A stretch of 64,000 nt of DNA from Halomonas halophila (lineage in GTDB: Bacteria; Pseudomonadota; Gammaproteobacteria; Pseudomonadales; Halomonadaceae), in assembly GCF_030406665.1 (NCBI RefSeq), contig NZ_CP129121.1, forward strand, positions 1,116,001 to 1,180,000, in the 5' to 3' direction. Both the position numbers and the translations under genes were made by a program. How positions within the stretch are numbered: position 1 is the first letter of the stretch; every line of letters begins with the position of its first letter. The notes below the pieces were generated by a model. It was not told the DNA's origin. It made no database searches and was given only the letters and a program-made list of their open reading frames with translations. Positions 37,269 through 45,680 of this stretch are shown here, piece after piece.

Positions 37269-37846
37269 CAGTCAGCCTCGTGGGAAAGGGTGTCGGGCTT
37301 GCGGCGCAGCGAGCGGGACAGGTGCAGCAAGGCCTGCACGCACATGATGGCCAGCGCCAGCAGGATCACGCCCTTCACCAGCGCCGGGAACGGCGGGTTC
37401 CAGGAGGTGCCGGAACGCTCCAGCTGCCACTCGCCCAGCGGGTTGTGCGAGGCGGACCAGAACATGGTGAAGGCGGCGTAGCTCATGGCCAGACAGAAGC
37501 CGAAGGTCACCAGGTCGTTGAAGCGATCGAGCCACAGCTTGAGGCGCGGTCCGGCGGCATCGTAGAGCACCTTGACGCGGATATGACGATCGCTGGCCAG
37601 TGCCGCGGGGCCGCCGAGCGCGAAGCCGACGGCGACCAGCATCACCACGCTCTCGTGGACCCAGGAGGTGGGGGAGCCGAAGCCGTAGCGCATGATGACC
37701 TCATAGACGCTGATCGCCATGGCGATGAACACCAGCCAGGCGGCGGCGCGGGCGGCCATGACCACGCCGCGGTCGAAGGCGCCGCGAACCGGGGGCGCGG
37801 TGTCGCCTTCGGTCGCGGCGGGGTCGTCGGGAAGGGGGGAAGACAT
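37268..37846 (-). CDS. dctQ: TRAP transporter small permease (DctQ), second system
   Basis: A 192-residue protein with four hydrophobic helices; the N-terminal ~28 residues are polar. VYEVIMRYGFGSPTSWVHESVVMLVAVGFALGGPAALASDRHIRVKV is the conserved DctQ core. GGAGGAG lies just before the ATG. It is separated from dctP by 93 nt that include a 10-bp hairpin (37892-37917). Confidence 0.87.
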   Translation of the reverse strand: MSSPLPDDPAATEGDTAPPVRGAFDRGVVMAARAAAWLVFIAMAISVYEVIMRYGFGSPTSWVHESVVMLVAVGFALGGPAALASDRHIRVKVLYDAAGPRLKLWLDRFNDLVTFGFCLAMSYAAFTMFWSASHNPLGEWQLERSGTSWNPPFPALVKGVILLALAIMCVQALLHLSRSLRRKPDTLSHEAD

Positions 37847-37891
37847 GACTCCTCCGGGGGCGCACGGGGCGCCGTCATGAACGTCGTGGAA

Positions 37892-37917
37892 GACGGCGGC
37901 GTCGAGGCGCCGCCGTC
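37892..37917 (-). terminator. Intercistronic hairpin after dctP
   Basis: GACGGCGGCG (37892-37901), TCGAGG, CGCCGCCGTC (37908-37917), 22 nt after the dctP stop. No T-run. Such stems between a binding-protein gene and its membrane components commonly lower downstream expression or protect the upstream mRNA. Confidence 0.45.
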
Positions 37918-37939
37918 CGGTGTGGCTCGTGAGCGGGGA

Positions 37940-38962
37940 TTACAGCTGGCCGCGGGCCTCGAGGAAGGCGGTGGCCTGGTCGTAGATCTTCTGGGTCATC
38001 TCGTTGCGGTCGGCCCACTCGCTCCATTCTTCCTTGGCGGCCTGGCGGAACGCCTTGCGCTCCTCGGCGGACAGGTCGATCGGATGCACGTCCGGATCCT
38101 CGTTGAGCGCCTGCAGGGTCTCGATGTCCTGCGCCTTGAGCCGCGCGATCAGGTCATAGGCCATGCCGTCGAAGGCGGTCTCGAGGGTGGTCTGAATGTC
38201 CTCGGGCAGGCCGTCCCAGATGTCCTTGTTGATCGACACGGCGATCATCGGCATGGAGTGGAAGCCCGGATACAGCGGATAGGGCGCGAAGGCGTGGATG
38301 CCCATGGCGTCGTTGTTGGACAGCACCGTGGAGTCGGCGGCGTCGATCACGCCCTTCTCCAGGCCGGTGTAGACCTCGGAGCCCGGCAGGTTGACCGGGG
38401 TGGCGCCGATGCGCTCGAAGATGTTGTAGACCATGCCCTGGGGAGCGCGGATCTTGAGGCCCTGGAAGTCGTCGATGGAATCGACCTCGACGGTGGAGGG
38501 AATCGACTCCAGCGGGAAGGTGGCCGCACCGATCAGGTGAGTGCCATAGGGCTCGGCCAGCTCGTTGTAGAGCGCCTCGCCGCCGCCCTGTTTCATGAAC
38601 TCCAGGAAGTCGTAGGGGTTGCTCCAGGCGCCGACCAGGTTGCCGATCATGCCGAAGGCCGGATCCTGGCCGGAGAAGTAGCTGGGATCGGTCATGTGGC
38701 CCTGGAGGATGCCCGAGGAGACCGCCTGCAGGGTCTCGGTGGGGCCGACCACGGCGTTGATCGGCAGCACCTCGATGCTCACGCGGCCATCGGTCATGGT
38801 CTCGATTCGCTCGGCCCATTCCTGCTTGATCTGGAAGCTGGGCTCGCCGGCGGTCTCGGAGGCCTGGAACTTCCACTCGTACTCCGCCGCCTGGGCGGAG
38901 GACAGGCCGAGCATCAGCGCGGTGCCCGTGAGCAGCAGGCCGGACGTCTTGAGGTTAGGCAT
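37940..38962 (-). CDS. dctP: TRAP transporter substrate-binding protein (DctP family), second system
   Basis: A 340-residue periplasmic protein with a signal peptide (residues 1-26, cleaved after SAQA). FQIKQEWAERIETMTDGRVSIEVLPINAVVGPTETLQAVSSGILQGHMTDPSYF and LESIPSTVEVDSIDDFQGLKIRAPQGMVYNIFERIGATPVNLPGSEVYTGLEKG place it in the DctP family, with the conserved Arg in LKIRAP for carboxylate binding. The ATG at 38962 follows GGAGAG. It is divergent from L-arabonate dehydratase, sharing a promoter region with GntR-type half-palindromes, so uptake of C5 aldonic acids is plausible. Confidence 0.87.
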   Translation of the reverse strand: MPNLKTSGLLLTGTALMLGLSSAQAAEYEWKFQASETAGEPSFQIKQEWAERIETMTDGRVSIEVLPINAVVGPTETLQAVSSGILQGHMTDPSYFSGQDPAFGMIGNLVGAWSNPYDFLEFMKQGGGEALYNELAEPYGTHLIGAATFPLESIPSTVEVDSIDDFQGLKIRAPQGMVYNIFERIGATPVNLPGSEVYTGLEKGVIDAADSTVLSNNDAMGIHAFAPYPLYPGFHSMPMIAVSINKDIWDGLPEDIQTTLETAFDGMAYDLIARLKAQDIETLQALNEDPDVHPIDLSAEERKAFRQAAKEEWSEWADRNEMTQKIYDQATAFLEARGQL

Positions 38963-39029
38963 CGGAACTCTCCATCGAAGCTGTTGTTGTGTCGCGGCGC
39001 TATGTGTGGCGTGCCGTCGCGACGACAAA

Positions 39030-39075
39030 TGTTGTACATAGTCTTAATTTGTTCAACATATACTTTCGTATGTGT
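39030..39075. promoter_or_regulatory. GntR-type operator(s) between dctP and araC-type dehydratase
   Basis: CAACATATAC (39054-39063) followed by TT and TCGTATGTGT (39066-39075) keeps the ACATA...TATGT core of the palindrome seen at 34851 and 43627. An opposing ATGTTG sits at 39030-39035, so ATGTTG and CAACAT also face each other 18 bp apart. The region is the shared promoter of the divergent TRAP operon and the dehydratase genes. Confidence 0.55.
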
Positions 39076-39192
39076 CGACTATGAGCCGCCAGGCGGCTAC
39101 CGTCATGCCATGGCCGCGCCATCCGAGGGACATGCCTCGGAGCAGCGCTCGACACGAGAACAGGCCGCGAGACGCGACGAGGAGAGGCTTCC

Positions 39193-40938
39193 ATGACCGA
39201 TAACAAGCGCCGGCTGCGCAGCGCCGAATGGTTCGGCAGCGCCGACAAGAACGGCTTCATGTACCGCAGCTGGATGAAGAATCAGGGTATTCCCGACCAC
39301 GAGTTCCAGGGCAAGCCGATCATCGGCATCTGCAACACCTGGTCGGAGCTGACGCCCTGCAACGCCCACTTCCGCAAGATCGCCGAACACGTCAAGAAGG
39401 GCATCCTCGAGGCCGGTGGCTACCCGGTGGAATTCCCGGTGTTCTCCAACGGCGAGTCCAACCTGCGCCCCACGGCGATGTTCACCCGTAACCTGGCGAG
39501 CATGGACGTCGAGGAGGCCATCCGCGGCAACCCGATGGACGCCGTGGTGCTGCTGGTCGGCTGCGACAAGACCACCCCGGCGCTGCTGATGGGCGCGGCC
39601 AGCTGTGACCTGCCGACCATCGTGGTGACCGGCGGGCCGATGCTCAACGGCAAGCACGAGGGCCAGGACATCGGCTCCGGCACCGTGGTGTGGAAGCTCT
39701 CCGAGGAGGTCAAGGCGGGCAAGATCTCGATTCACGACTTCATGGCCGCCGAGGCCGGCATGTCGCGCTCGGCGGGCACCTGCAACACCATGGGCACCGC
39801 TTCCACCATGGCCTGCATGGCGGAGTCGCTCGGCACCTCGCTGCCGCACAACGCGGCGATCCCGGCGGTGGATTCGCGCCGCTACGTGCTGGCGCATCTC
39901 TCCGGCAATCGCATCGTCGAGATGGTCGACGAGGACCTGAAGCTGTCGAAGGTACTGACCAAGGACGCCTTCGAGAACGCCATCCGCACCAACGCGGCCA
40001 TCGGCGGCTCCACCAACGCCGTGATTCACCTCAAGGCCATCGCCGGGCGCATGGGCGTCGATCTGGAGATGGATGACTGGACGCGCATCGGCCGCGGCAC
40101 CCCGACCATCGTCGACCTGCAGCCCTCCGGGCGCTTCCTGATGGAAGAGTTCTACTACGCCGGCGGCCTGCCCGCGGTGCTCAGGCGTCTCGGCGAGGCC
40201 GACCGGCTGCCCCACAAGGACGCCCTGACCGTCAACGGCAAGACCCTGTGGGAGAACGTGCAGGACGCGCCGCAGTACAACGACGAGGTGATCCGCCCGC
40301 TGGACAACCCGTTGCGCGAGGACGGCGGCATGTGCGTGCTGCGTGGCAACCTGGCCCCGGGCGGCGCGGTGCTCAAGCCCTCGGCGGCGAGCCCCGAGCT
40401 GATGCAGCATCGCGGCCGCGCGGTGGTGTTCGAGAACTTCGACGACTACAAGGCGCGCATCAACGACCCGGACCTGGACGTCGATGCCGACAGCATCCTG
40501 GTGATGAAGAACTGCGGGCCGCGCGGTTATCACGGCATGGCCGAGGTCGGCAACATGGGCCTGCCGTCCAAGCTGCTGGAGCAGGGCATCACCGACATGG
40601 TGCGCATCTCGGATGCCCGCATGAGCGGCACCGCCTACGGCACCGTGGTGCTGCACGTGGCCCCGGAAGCGGCCGCCGGCGGCCCGCTGGCCGCGGTGCG
40701 CAACGGCGACTGGATCGAGCTCGACTGCGATAGCGGCCGGCTGCATCTGGAGGTCGACGAGGCCGAACTCGAGGCGCGCCTGGCCGAGAGCGATCCCACC
40801 GCGGCATCCAGGGAGATCGCCCGCAGCGGCGGCTACCGCCAGCTCTACATCGAGCACGTGCTGCAGGCCGACGAGGGCTGCGACTTCGACTTCCTGGTCG
40901 GTTCGCGGGGCGCCGATGTGCCGCGCCATTCGCACTGA
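39193..40938 (+). CDS. araC: L-arabonate dehydratase (IlvD/Edd family)
   Basis: A 581-residue iron-sulphur dehydratase. Cluster Cys residues C56 (ELTPCN), C124 (GCDKTTP) and C197 (GTCNTMGTAST) have the same spacing as in Rhizobium arabinonate dehydratase, and the catalytic Ser lies in SDARMSGTAYG. Long stretches such as TNAAIGGSTNAVIHL and VRISDARMSGTAYGTVVLH match that enzyme as I recall it. It turns L-arabonate (also D-fuconate or D-galactonate) into the 2-keto-3-deoxy acid. It is followed after 14 nt by the xylonate dehydratase gene. (The symbol is that used for the enzyme in Azospirillum, not the E. coli regulator.). Confidence 0.88.
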   Translation: MTDNKRRLRSAEWFGSADKNGFMYRSWMKNQGIPDHEFQGKPIIGICNTWSELTPCNAHFRKIAEHVKKGILEAGGYPVEFPVFSNGESNLRPTAMFTRNLASMDVEEAIRGNPMDAVVLLVGCDKTTPALLMGAASCDLPTIVVTGGPMLNGKHEGQDIGSGTVVWKLSEEVKAGKISIHDFMAAEAGMSRSAGTCNTMGTASTMACMAESLGTSLPHNAAIPAVDSRRYVLAHLSGNRIVEMVDEDLKLSKVLTKDAFENAIRTNAAIGGSTNAVIHLKAIAGRMGVDLEMDDWTRIGRGTPTIVDLQPSGRFLMEEFYYAGGLPAVLRRLGEADRLPHKDALTVNGKTLWENVQDAPQYNDEVIRPLDNPLREDGGMCVLRGNLAPGGAVLKPSAASPELMQHRGRAVVFENFDDYKARINDPDLDVDADSILVMKNCGPRGYHGMAEVGNMGLPSKLLEQGITDMVRISDARMSGTAYGTVVLHVAPEAAAGGPLAAVRNGDWIELDCDSGRLHLEVDEAELEARLAESDPTAASREIARSGGYRQLYIEHVLQADEGCDFDFLVGSRGADVPRHSH

Positions 40939-40952
40939 AGGGTGAAGCGGCC

Positions 40953-42758
40953 ATGACGACCCAGCGACCCCGCATGACGCCCGACCAGCTGCGCTCGCGC
41001 GACTGGTTCGACAACCCGCACCATCCCGGCACCACCGCGCTGTGCCTGGAGCGCTACATGAACCAGGGCATCACCCTGGAGGAGCTGATCAGCGGCCGGC
41101 CGATCATCGGCATCTGCCAGTCGGGATCGGACCTCACGCCCTGCAACCGGCACCACATCGAGCTGGTGAAACGGGTCAAGGACGGCATTCGCGCCGCCGG
41201 CGGGGTGCCCTTCGAGTTCCCGCTGCATCCGATCCACGAGAACGTGCGCCGCCCCACCGCGGCGCTGGATCGCAACCTGGCCTACCTGGGCCTGGTCGAG
41301 GTGCTGCACGGCTATCCGCTGGACGGCGTGGTGCTGACCACCGGCTGCGACAAGACCACCCCGGCCAGCCTGATGGCCGCGGCCACGGTCAACATCCCGG
41401 CCATCGTGCTGTCCGGCGGGCCGATGCTCAACGGCTGGCGCGGCGCCGAGCGCGTCGGCTCCGGCACCGTGGTGTGGGAGATGCGCAAGCGTCTGGCCGC
41501 CGGCGACATCGACTACCCCGAGTTCCTGTCGCGGATCGCCGATTCGGCGCCCTCGGTGGGCCACTGCAACACCATGGGCACCGCCTCGACCATGAACTCG
41601 CTGGCCGAGGCACTGGGCATGAGCCTGCCCGGCTCGGCGATGATCCCTGGGCCCTACAAGGAGCGCGGCGCGGTGGCCTACCAGACCGGCGAGCGCATCG
41701 TCGACATGGTGTGGGACGACCTGCGGCCGAGCGACATCCTGACCCGCGAGGCGTTCGAGAACGCCGTGGTCACCTGCTCGGCGCTGGGCGGCTCGTCCAA
41801 CGCGCCGATCCACATCAACGCCATCGCCCGCCATGCCGGCGTCGCGTTCGACAACGACGACTGGCAGCGGCTGGGCCACGAGGTGCCGCTGCTGGCCAAC
41901 GTGATGCCGGCCGGGGCCTATCTCGGCGAGGAGTTCCATCGCGCCGGCGGCGTGCCGGCGGTGATGTTTGAGCTGCTCGAGGCCGGGCGACTCCACGGCG
42001 AGGTGGCGACCGTCAACGGCCGCACCCTGGCCGAGAACCTGGCCGGCCGCGAGACCGCCGACGACGAGGTGATCCGCCGCTACGCCAACCCGCTGGTCGA
42101 GCACGCCGGCTTCCTCAACCTCAAGGGCAACCTGTTCGATTCGGCGCTGATGAAGACCAGCGTGATCGCCGCGGACTTCCGTGAGCGCTTCCTCAGCGAC
42201 CCCGAGGACCCCAACGCCTTCGAGGGCAGGGTGGTGGTGTTCGACGGCTCCGAGGACTATCACGCCCGCATCGACGACCCCGCGCTGGAGATCGACGCGC
42301 GCACCATCCTGGTGATGCGTGGCGCCGGCCCGGTGGGCCATCCCGGCGGCGCCGAGGTGGTCAACATGCAGCCGCCCGAAGCCCTCATTCGTGCGGGGAT
42401 CGAATCCCTGCCGTGCCTGGGCGACGGCCGCCAGTCCGGCACCTCGGGTTCGCCGTCGATCCTCAACGCCTCGCCGGAGGCCGCCACCGGCGGGCCGCTG
42501 GCGCTGCTCGAGAGCGGCGACCGGCTGCGCGTGGACCTGGGCCGCTGCGAGGTGACGCTGAGGGTCGACGACGCCGAGCTGGCCGCGCGCCGCGAGCGGC
42601 TGGAAGCCGAGGGCGGCTATCGCTACCCGGACCACCAGACGCCCTGGCAGGAGATCCAGCGCTCGATGGTCGAGCCGCTGGACCGCGGCATGACCCTGGC
42701 GCCGGCGACGAAGTATCGCGACGTGGCCCGGCTCAGCCCGCCGCGGGACAATCACTGA
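40953..42758 (+). CDS. xylD: D-xylonate dehydratase (IlvD/Edd family)
   Basis: A 601-residue paralogue of the preceding dehydratase. Cluster Cys are C64 (LTPCN), C132 (GCDKTTPA) and C205 (HCNTMGTAST), and GDGRQSGTSGSPSILNASPEAATGG holds the catalytic Ser. The N-terminus RSRDWFDNP, GSDLTPCNRHH and VFDGSEDYHARIDDPALEID follow Caulobacter XylD. It dehydrates D-xylonate to D-2-keto-3-deoxyxylonate, the substrate of the XylX-like enzyme at 31018-32181. Clearly different from its neighbour (about one third alike by eye), so this is not a recent duplication. Confidence 0.9.
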   Translation: MTTQRPRMTPDQLRSRDWFDNPHHPGTTALCLERYMNQGITLEELISGRPIIGICQSGSDLTPCNRHHIELVKRVKDGIRAAGGVPFEFPLHPIHENVRRPTAALDRNLAYLGLVEVLHGYPLDGVVLTTGCDKTTPASLMAAATVNIPAIVLSGGPMLNGWRGAERVGSGTVVWEMRKRLAAGDIDYPEFLSRIADSAPSVGHCNTMGTASTMNSLAEALGMSLPGSAMIPGPYKERGAVAYQTGERIVDMVWDDLRPSDILTREAFENAVVTCSALGGSSNAPIHINAIARHAGVAFDNDDWQRLGHEVPLLANVMPAGAYLGEEFHRAGGVPAVMFELLEAGRLHGEVATVNGRTLAENLAGRETADDEVIRRYANPLVEHAGFLNLKGNLFDSALMKTSVIAADFRERFLSDPEDPNAFEGRVVVFDGSEDYHARIDDPALEIDARTILVMRGAGPVGHPGGAEVVNMQPPEALIRAGIESLPCLGDGRQSGTSGSPSILNASPEAATGGPLALLESGDRLRVDLGRCEVTLRVDDAELAARRERLEAEGGYRYPDHQTPWQEIQRSMVEPLDRGMTLAPATKYRDVARLSPPRDNH

Positions 42759-42797
42759 CAAAAGAAGAAGGAAGAGGGAAGCAGAAAGAAGGAAGGT

Positions 42798-42833
42798 ACG
42801 ACGGCCGGCGCTCGGGAGGGCGCCGGCCGTCGT
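42798..42833. terminator. Terminator hairpin between xylD and the GntR gene
   Basis: ACGACGGCCGGCGC (42798-42811), 8-nt loop, GCGCCGGCCGTCGT (42820-42833): a perfect 14-bp stem between convergent genes, with a purine-rich A-containing stretch before it. No T-run on the plus strand. Confidence 0.68.
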
Positions 42834-42835
42834 CG

Positions 42836-43603
42836 TCATGGGGTGTCCCGGCCGAGGGTCAGCTGGCGGCCCAGGGCGCTGTCGCCGGGCTCGATGCCCA
42901 GCGCCTCGGCGGTGCCGGCGAGTACCGCCTGGGCGGCAAGGAAGGCGTCCTCGGGGCGGCGGGCGCGGATGCATTCCATCAGCCGGCGATGGCGCTCCAG
43001 GCTCTCTTCGGGATCGCTGGCGCTGACGTTGGACGTCTCGATCAGCATGTAGATCGAGGGTCGCAGGATGTGCGAGAGCTGGGCCCAGACGATGTTGTGG
43101 GTGGCCTTGAAGATGGCGACGTGGAAGGCGACGTCGTAGTCGCTGTGCAGGCGGCCATCCTGGCCGTCGGGACCGTGCAGGTTCTGACCCATGCCATCGA
43201 GGGCCTCCTCGATGGCGACCAGGTCGCGGGCGGTGGCGCGCTTGGCGGCGGTCATCGCCACGTACGGCTCGACGTCGAGGCGGAACGACAGGATCTCCTG
43301 CTGGACGCGCGGATTGGGGGCGGCGTAGCGGGTCATCCAGTCGGTGACCTGGGGGTCGAGGATGTTCCACTCGGCGTATTCGCGCACCTTGGAGCCGTGG
43401 CCCGAGATGCGTTCGATGATGCCCACGTCCACCAGCTGGCGCAGGTCGCTGCGCACCGCCGAGCGGTTGATGGCGAACTGCTCGCAGAGATCGACCTCCT
43501 TGGGCACGAAGTCCCCCGGCTGGTAGCGACCGGAGAAGATGGCCTCGGCCAGGAAGTCGGCCACGCTGGGCCGGGAGGCTGTCTTGCGCTGCTTGTCTTT
43601 CAC
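42836..43603 (-). CDS. FadR-subfamily GntR regulator of the pentose locus
   Basis: A 255-residue regulator. The N-terminal winged helix (residues ~10-75, SGRYQPGDFVPKEVDLCEQFAINRSAVRSDLRQLVDVGIIERISGHGSKV) is followed by an FCD all-helical effector domain with metal-ligand-like His and Asp (HSDYDVAFHVAIFKATHN). The group includes UxuR, ExuR and sugar-acid regulators. I chose the GTG at 43603; the earlier GTG at 43651 would place codons inside the palindrome at 43627-43648. Matching palindromes at 34851 and 39054 make it the probable repressor of the TRAP, GguC and dehydratase operons. Confidence 0.82.
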   Translation of the reverse strand: MKDKQRKTASRPSVADFLAEAIFSGRYQPGDFVPKEVDLCEQFAINRSAVRSDLRQLVDVGIIERISGHGSKVREYAEWNILDPQVTDWMTRYAAPNPRVQQEILSFRLDVEPYVAMTAAKRATARDLVAIEEALDGMGQNLHGPDGQDGRLHSDYDVAFHVAIFKATHNIVWAQLSHILRPSIYMLIETSNVSASDPEESLERHRRLMECIRARRPEDAFLAAQAVLAGTAEALGIEPGDSALGRQLTLGRDTP

Positions 43604-43626
43604 GAGTCCCGCGTCCGCTGAAGTTT

Positions 43627-43648
43627 CAACATATCGTGTTTTATGTTG
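43627..43648 (-). promoter_or_regulatory. GntR-type operator at the regulator's own promoter
   Basis: CAACATAT (43627-43634) and TTATGTTG (43641-43648) face each other in a 22-bp site 24 nt upstream of the chosen start of the FadR-type regulator. Arms and length agree with the perfect palindrome at 34851-34872, pointing to autoregulation. Confidence 0.65.
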
Positions 43649-43674
43649 CACATTTCGTCAATATGACCTTGGTG

Positions 43675-44409
43675 TCAGGCCGGCCCGTCGAGATTCGACA
43701 GCCGCGTGCAGAAGCGGGCCAGCAGCGAGGTGGCCTCGGGGGTCGGCGACACCGCCGTCAGCAGCGACTCGGGATCGCGCCCCTGTTCGGCCAGCCCGGC
43801 GTACTGGTGGCGGAGATAGGCACGCATCACCGCCGGGGTGAACTCGGGATGGAACTGCACGCTCCACTGGTTCGCCCCGTAGCGCAGCGCCTGGAAGGGA
43901 TCGTGGTCGTTCACGGCCAGCACCTCGGCGCCCGGCGGTGCCTGGAGTACCGACTGGGCGTGGGTCAGCTGGGCGGGAAAGGCCTCGGGCAGGGCGCCCA
44001 GCAGGCCGTCGCGCCGGCCGGCCTCGGTCAGTCGCACCTGATGGGTGCCGGTCTCGCGGCCCGCGGGATGATAGCCGCTGTCGCCGCCGAAGGCCGCGGC
44101 CATCAGCTGGTGGCCGTAGCAGACGCCGAACATGGCGACGCCGAGCTCGCGGGCCTCGCGCAGCCAGGGCTTGAGCGCCTCGCTCCAGGGCTCGGCGTCG
44201 CTGACCATGGCGTGGGAGCCGGTGATCACCAGGGCGTCGTTCGCGGTCAGCGTCGGCAGCGTGCCGTCATGGCGGGCGTCGTACACCTCGAGGGTGAACT
44301 CGCCGCAGGCCGGGGCCAGCCGGTCCCGGAACAGCGCCTCGAAGTCGCCATGGTCGCGGACCACGTCGTCGAAGGCGTCGCCGGTCTTGACGATCAGCAG
44401 TCGCGGCAT
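43675..44409 (-). CDS. Class I glutamine amidotransferase-like protein
   Basis: A 244-residue stand-alone GATase-1 domain. The catalytic triad is complete: C97 in MFGVCYGHQLMA, H187 and E189 in QFHPEFT. Related proteins are annotated as GMP synthase-like amidotransferases (E. coli YfeJ type) and probably hydrolyse a gamma-glutamyl compound; the true substrate is unknown. It begins 2 nt after argE on the same strand, with AAGGAAG as ribosome site inside the end of argE, so the two are cotranscribed. Cytoplasmic. Confidence 0.82.
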   Translation of the reverse strand: MPRLLIVKTGDAFDDVVRDHGDFEALFRDRLAPACGEFTLEVYDARHDGTLPTLTANDALVITGSHAMVSDAEPWSEALKPWLREARELGVAMFGVCYGHQLMAAAFGGDSGYHPAGRETGTHQVRLTEAGRRDGLLGALPEAFPAQLTHAQSVLQAPPGAEVLAVNDHDPFQALRYGANQWSVQFHPEFTPAVMRAYLRHQYAGLAEQGRDPESLLTAVSPTPEATSLLARFCTRLSNLDGPA

Positions 44410-44411
44410 GT

Positions 44412-45572
44412 TCAGGCTTCCTTCTTCTCGAGTCGTTCGCCCAAGGCGCGCATGAAGGCTGAGCCGGCCTCCAGCTGCGCGATCTCCAGGTACTCGTCGG
44501 GCTGGTGGGCCTGGCTGATGCTGCCCGGGCCGCAGATCACCGTGGGCAGGCCGGCGCGCTGGAACTGGCCGGCCTCGGTGGCGTAGGCCACGGCCCCGGC
44601 AGGCGCCTCGCCCACGAGCTCCCGGCACAGGGAGAGCACCTCGGCGTTGTTGTCGTCGGCCAGCGCCGGCACCGTGACGTTGAGCCGCTCGGTGTGGATG
44701 CCGGCGTCCGGGGCGCGCTCGCGCATCTCGGCCTGCAGCCGCTCGGCACAGGCCTCGATGCGGCCGAACAGGTCCTCGAAGCGGTCCGACGGCAGATGGC
44801 GGATCTCCCACTCGAAGCTGCACTCCCGGGCCATGATGTTGATGGCGGTGCCGCCCTGGATCTTGCCCACGTGCAGGCTGGAGTGGACCACGTTGAAGGC
44901 CTCGTCGACGCGGCCCTCGGCGCGCAGCTCGCTCATCACGTCCTCGATGTAGGTCACCAGCCGGGCGGCGACGTGGATCGCCGAGACGCCCTGGTTGACC
45001 TGGCTGGAGTGCGAGGCGCGTCCGGTCACGGTGGTGCGCAGGTTGGTGGCGCCCTTGTGGGCGACCACCGGCTCCATCAGCGTCGGCTCGCCGACGAACA
45101 CCGCCGCCGGGCGCGGATGATCGGCCATCAGCCGCTCGATCATCCTCGGGGCGCCGACGCAGCCGATCTCCTCGTCGTAGGAGAAGGCCAGATAGATGGG
45201 GGCATCCAGCTCGAGCTCGACCCAGCGCGGCACCTCGGCCAGGGCGCAGGCGATGAAGGCCTTCATGTCGCAGGTGCCGCGGCCGTAGAGGCGGCCGTCG
45301 CCCTTGTCGGTCAGGGTGAAGGGATCGGTCGACCAGGGCTGGCCGTCCACCGGCACCACGTCGGTATGGCCGGAGAGCACCACGCCGCCCTCGACCTCGG
45401 GGCCGATGCGGGCCAGCAGGTTGGCCTTGGCGCCGTCGTCGCTGTCGACGCGCCAGTGCTCGACGCCGTGGTCGTTGAGCCAGGCCTCGATGAAGGCGAT
45501 CAGGTCCAGGTTGGAGTCGCGGGACACGGTGGGAAAGCCCACCAGTCTCTCGAGGAACTGGGCGGCGGTCAT
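44412..45572 (-). CDS. argE: Acetylornithine deacetylase (M20 family, ArgE)
   Basis: A 386-residue dinuclear zinc amidohydrolase. Metal and catalytic residues: H69 in SGHTDVVP, D102 in GTCDMKAF, E134-E135 in YDEEIGC, and a C-terminal His in AHQPDEYL. The sequence ATEAGQFQRAGLPTVICGPGSISQAHQPDEY is typical of ArgE, which hydrolyses N-acetylornithine to ornithine. Many genomes carry ArgE-like paralogues for other N-acyl amino acids, so the partner amidotransferase and the lack of other arg genes leave some doubt about substrate. Confidence 0.85.
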   Translation of the reverse strand: MTAAQFLERLVGFPTVSRDSNLDLIAFIEAWLNDHGVEHWRVDSDDGAKANLLARIGPEVEGGVVLSGHTDVVPVDGQPWSTDPFTLTDKGDGRLYGRGTCDMKAFIACALAEVPRWVELELDAPIYLAFSYDEEIGCVGAPRMIERLMADHPRPAAVFVGEPTLMEPVVAHKGATNLRTTVTGRASHSSQVNQGVSAIHVAARLVTYIEDVMSELRAEGRVDEAFNVVHSSLHVGKIQGGTAINIMARECSFEWEIRHLPSDRFEDLFGRIEACAERLQAEMRERAPDAGIHTERLNVTVPALADDNNAEVLSLCRELVGEAPAGAVAYATEAGQFQRAGLPTVICGPGSISQAHQPDEYLEIAQLEAGSAFMRALGERLEKKEA

Positions 45573-45612
45573 GGTCGGCTCCGAAGCAGGGTGACGTCGC
45601 CGCCTAGCCTAT

Positions 45613-45650
45613 CATGCCGCCCGGCCCGGAGGGATGGGCCCGGCGGCATG
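45613..45650 (-). terminator. Hairpin between the monooxygenase-domain gene and argE
   Basis: CATGCCGCCCGGCCC (45613-45627) pairs with GGGCCCGGCGGCATG (45636-45650) with one mismatch around an 8-nt loop. It lies 31 nt past the stop of the upstream gene on the minus strand and 41 nt before argE. Confidence 0.58.
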
Positions 45651-45680
45651 AGTGAAGGCAGGAAAGAGGCGCTGCGTCGT

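Noticed and set aside
39193..42758. The two IlvD/Edd genes as a recent tandem duplication
   Set aside because: They differ in length and in most residues outside the cluster Cys motifs, and each matches a distinct known enzyme.
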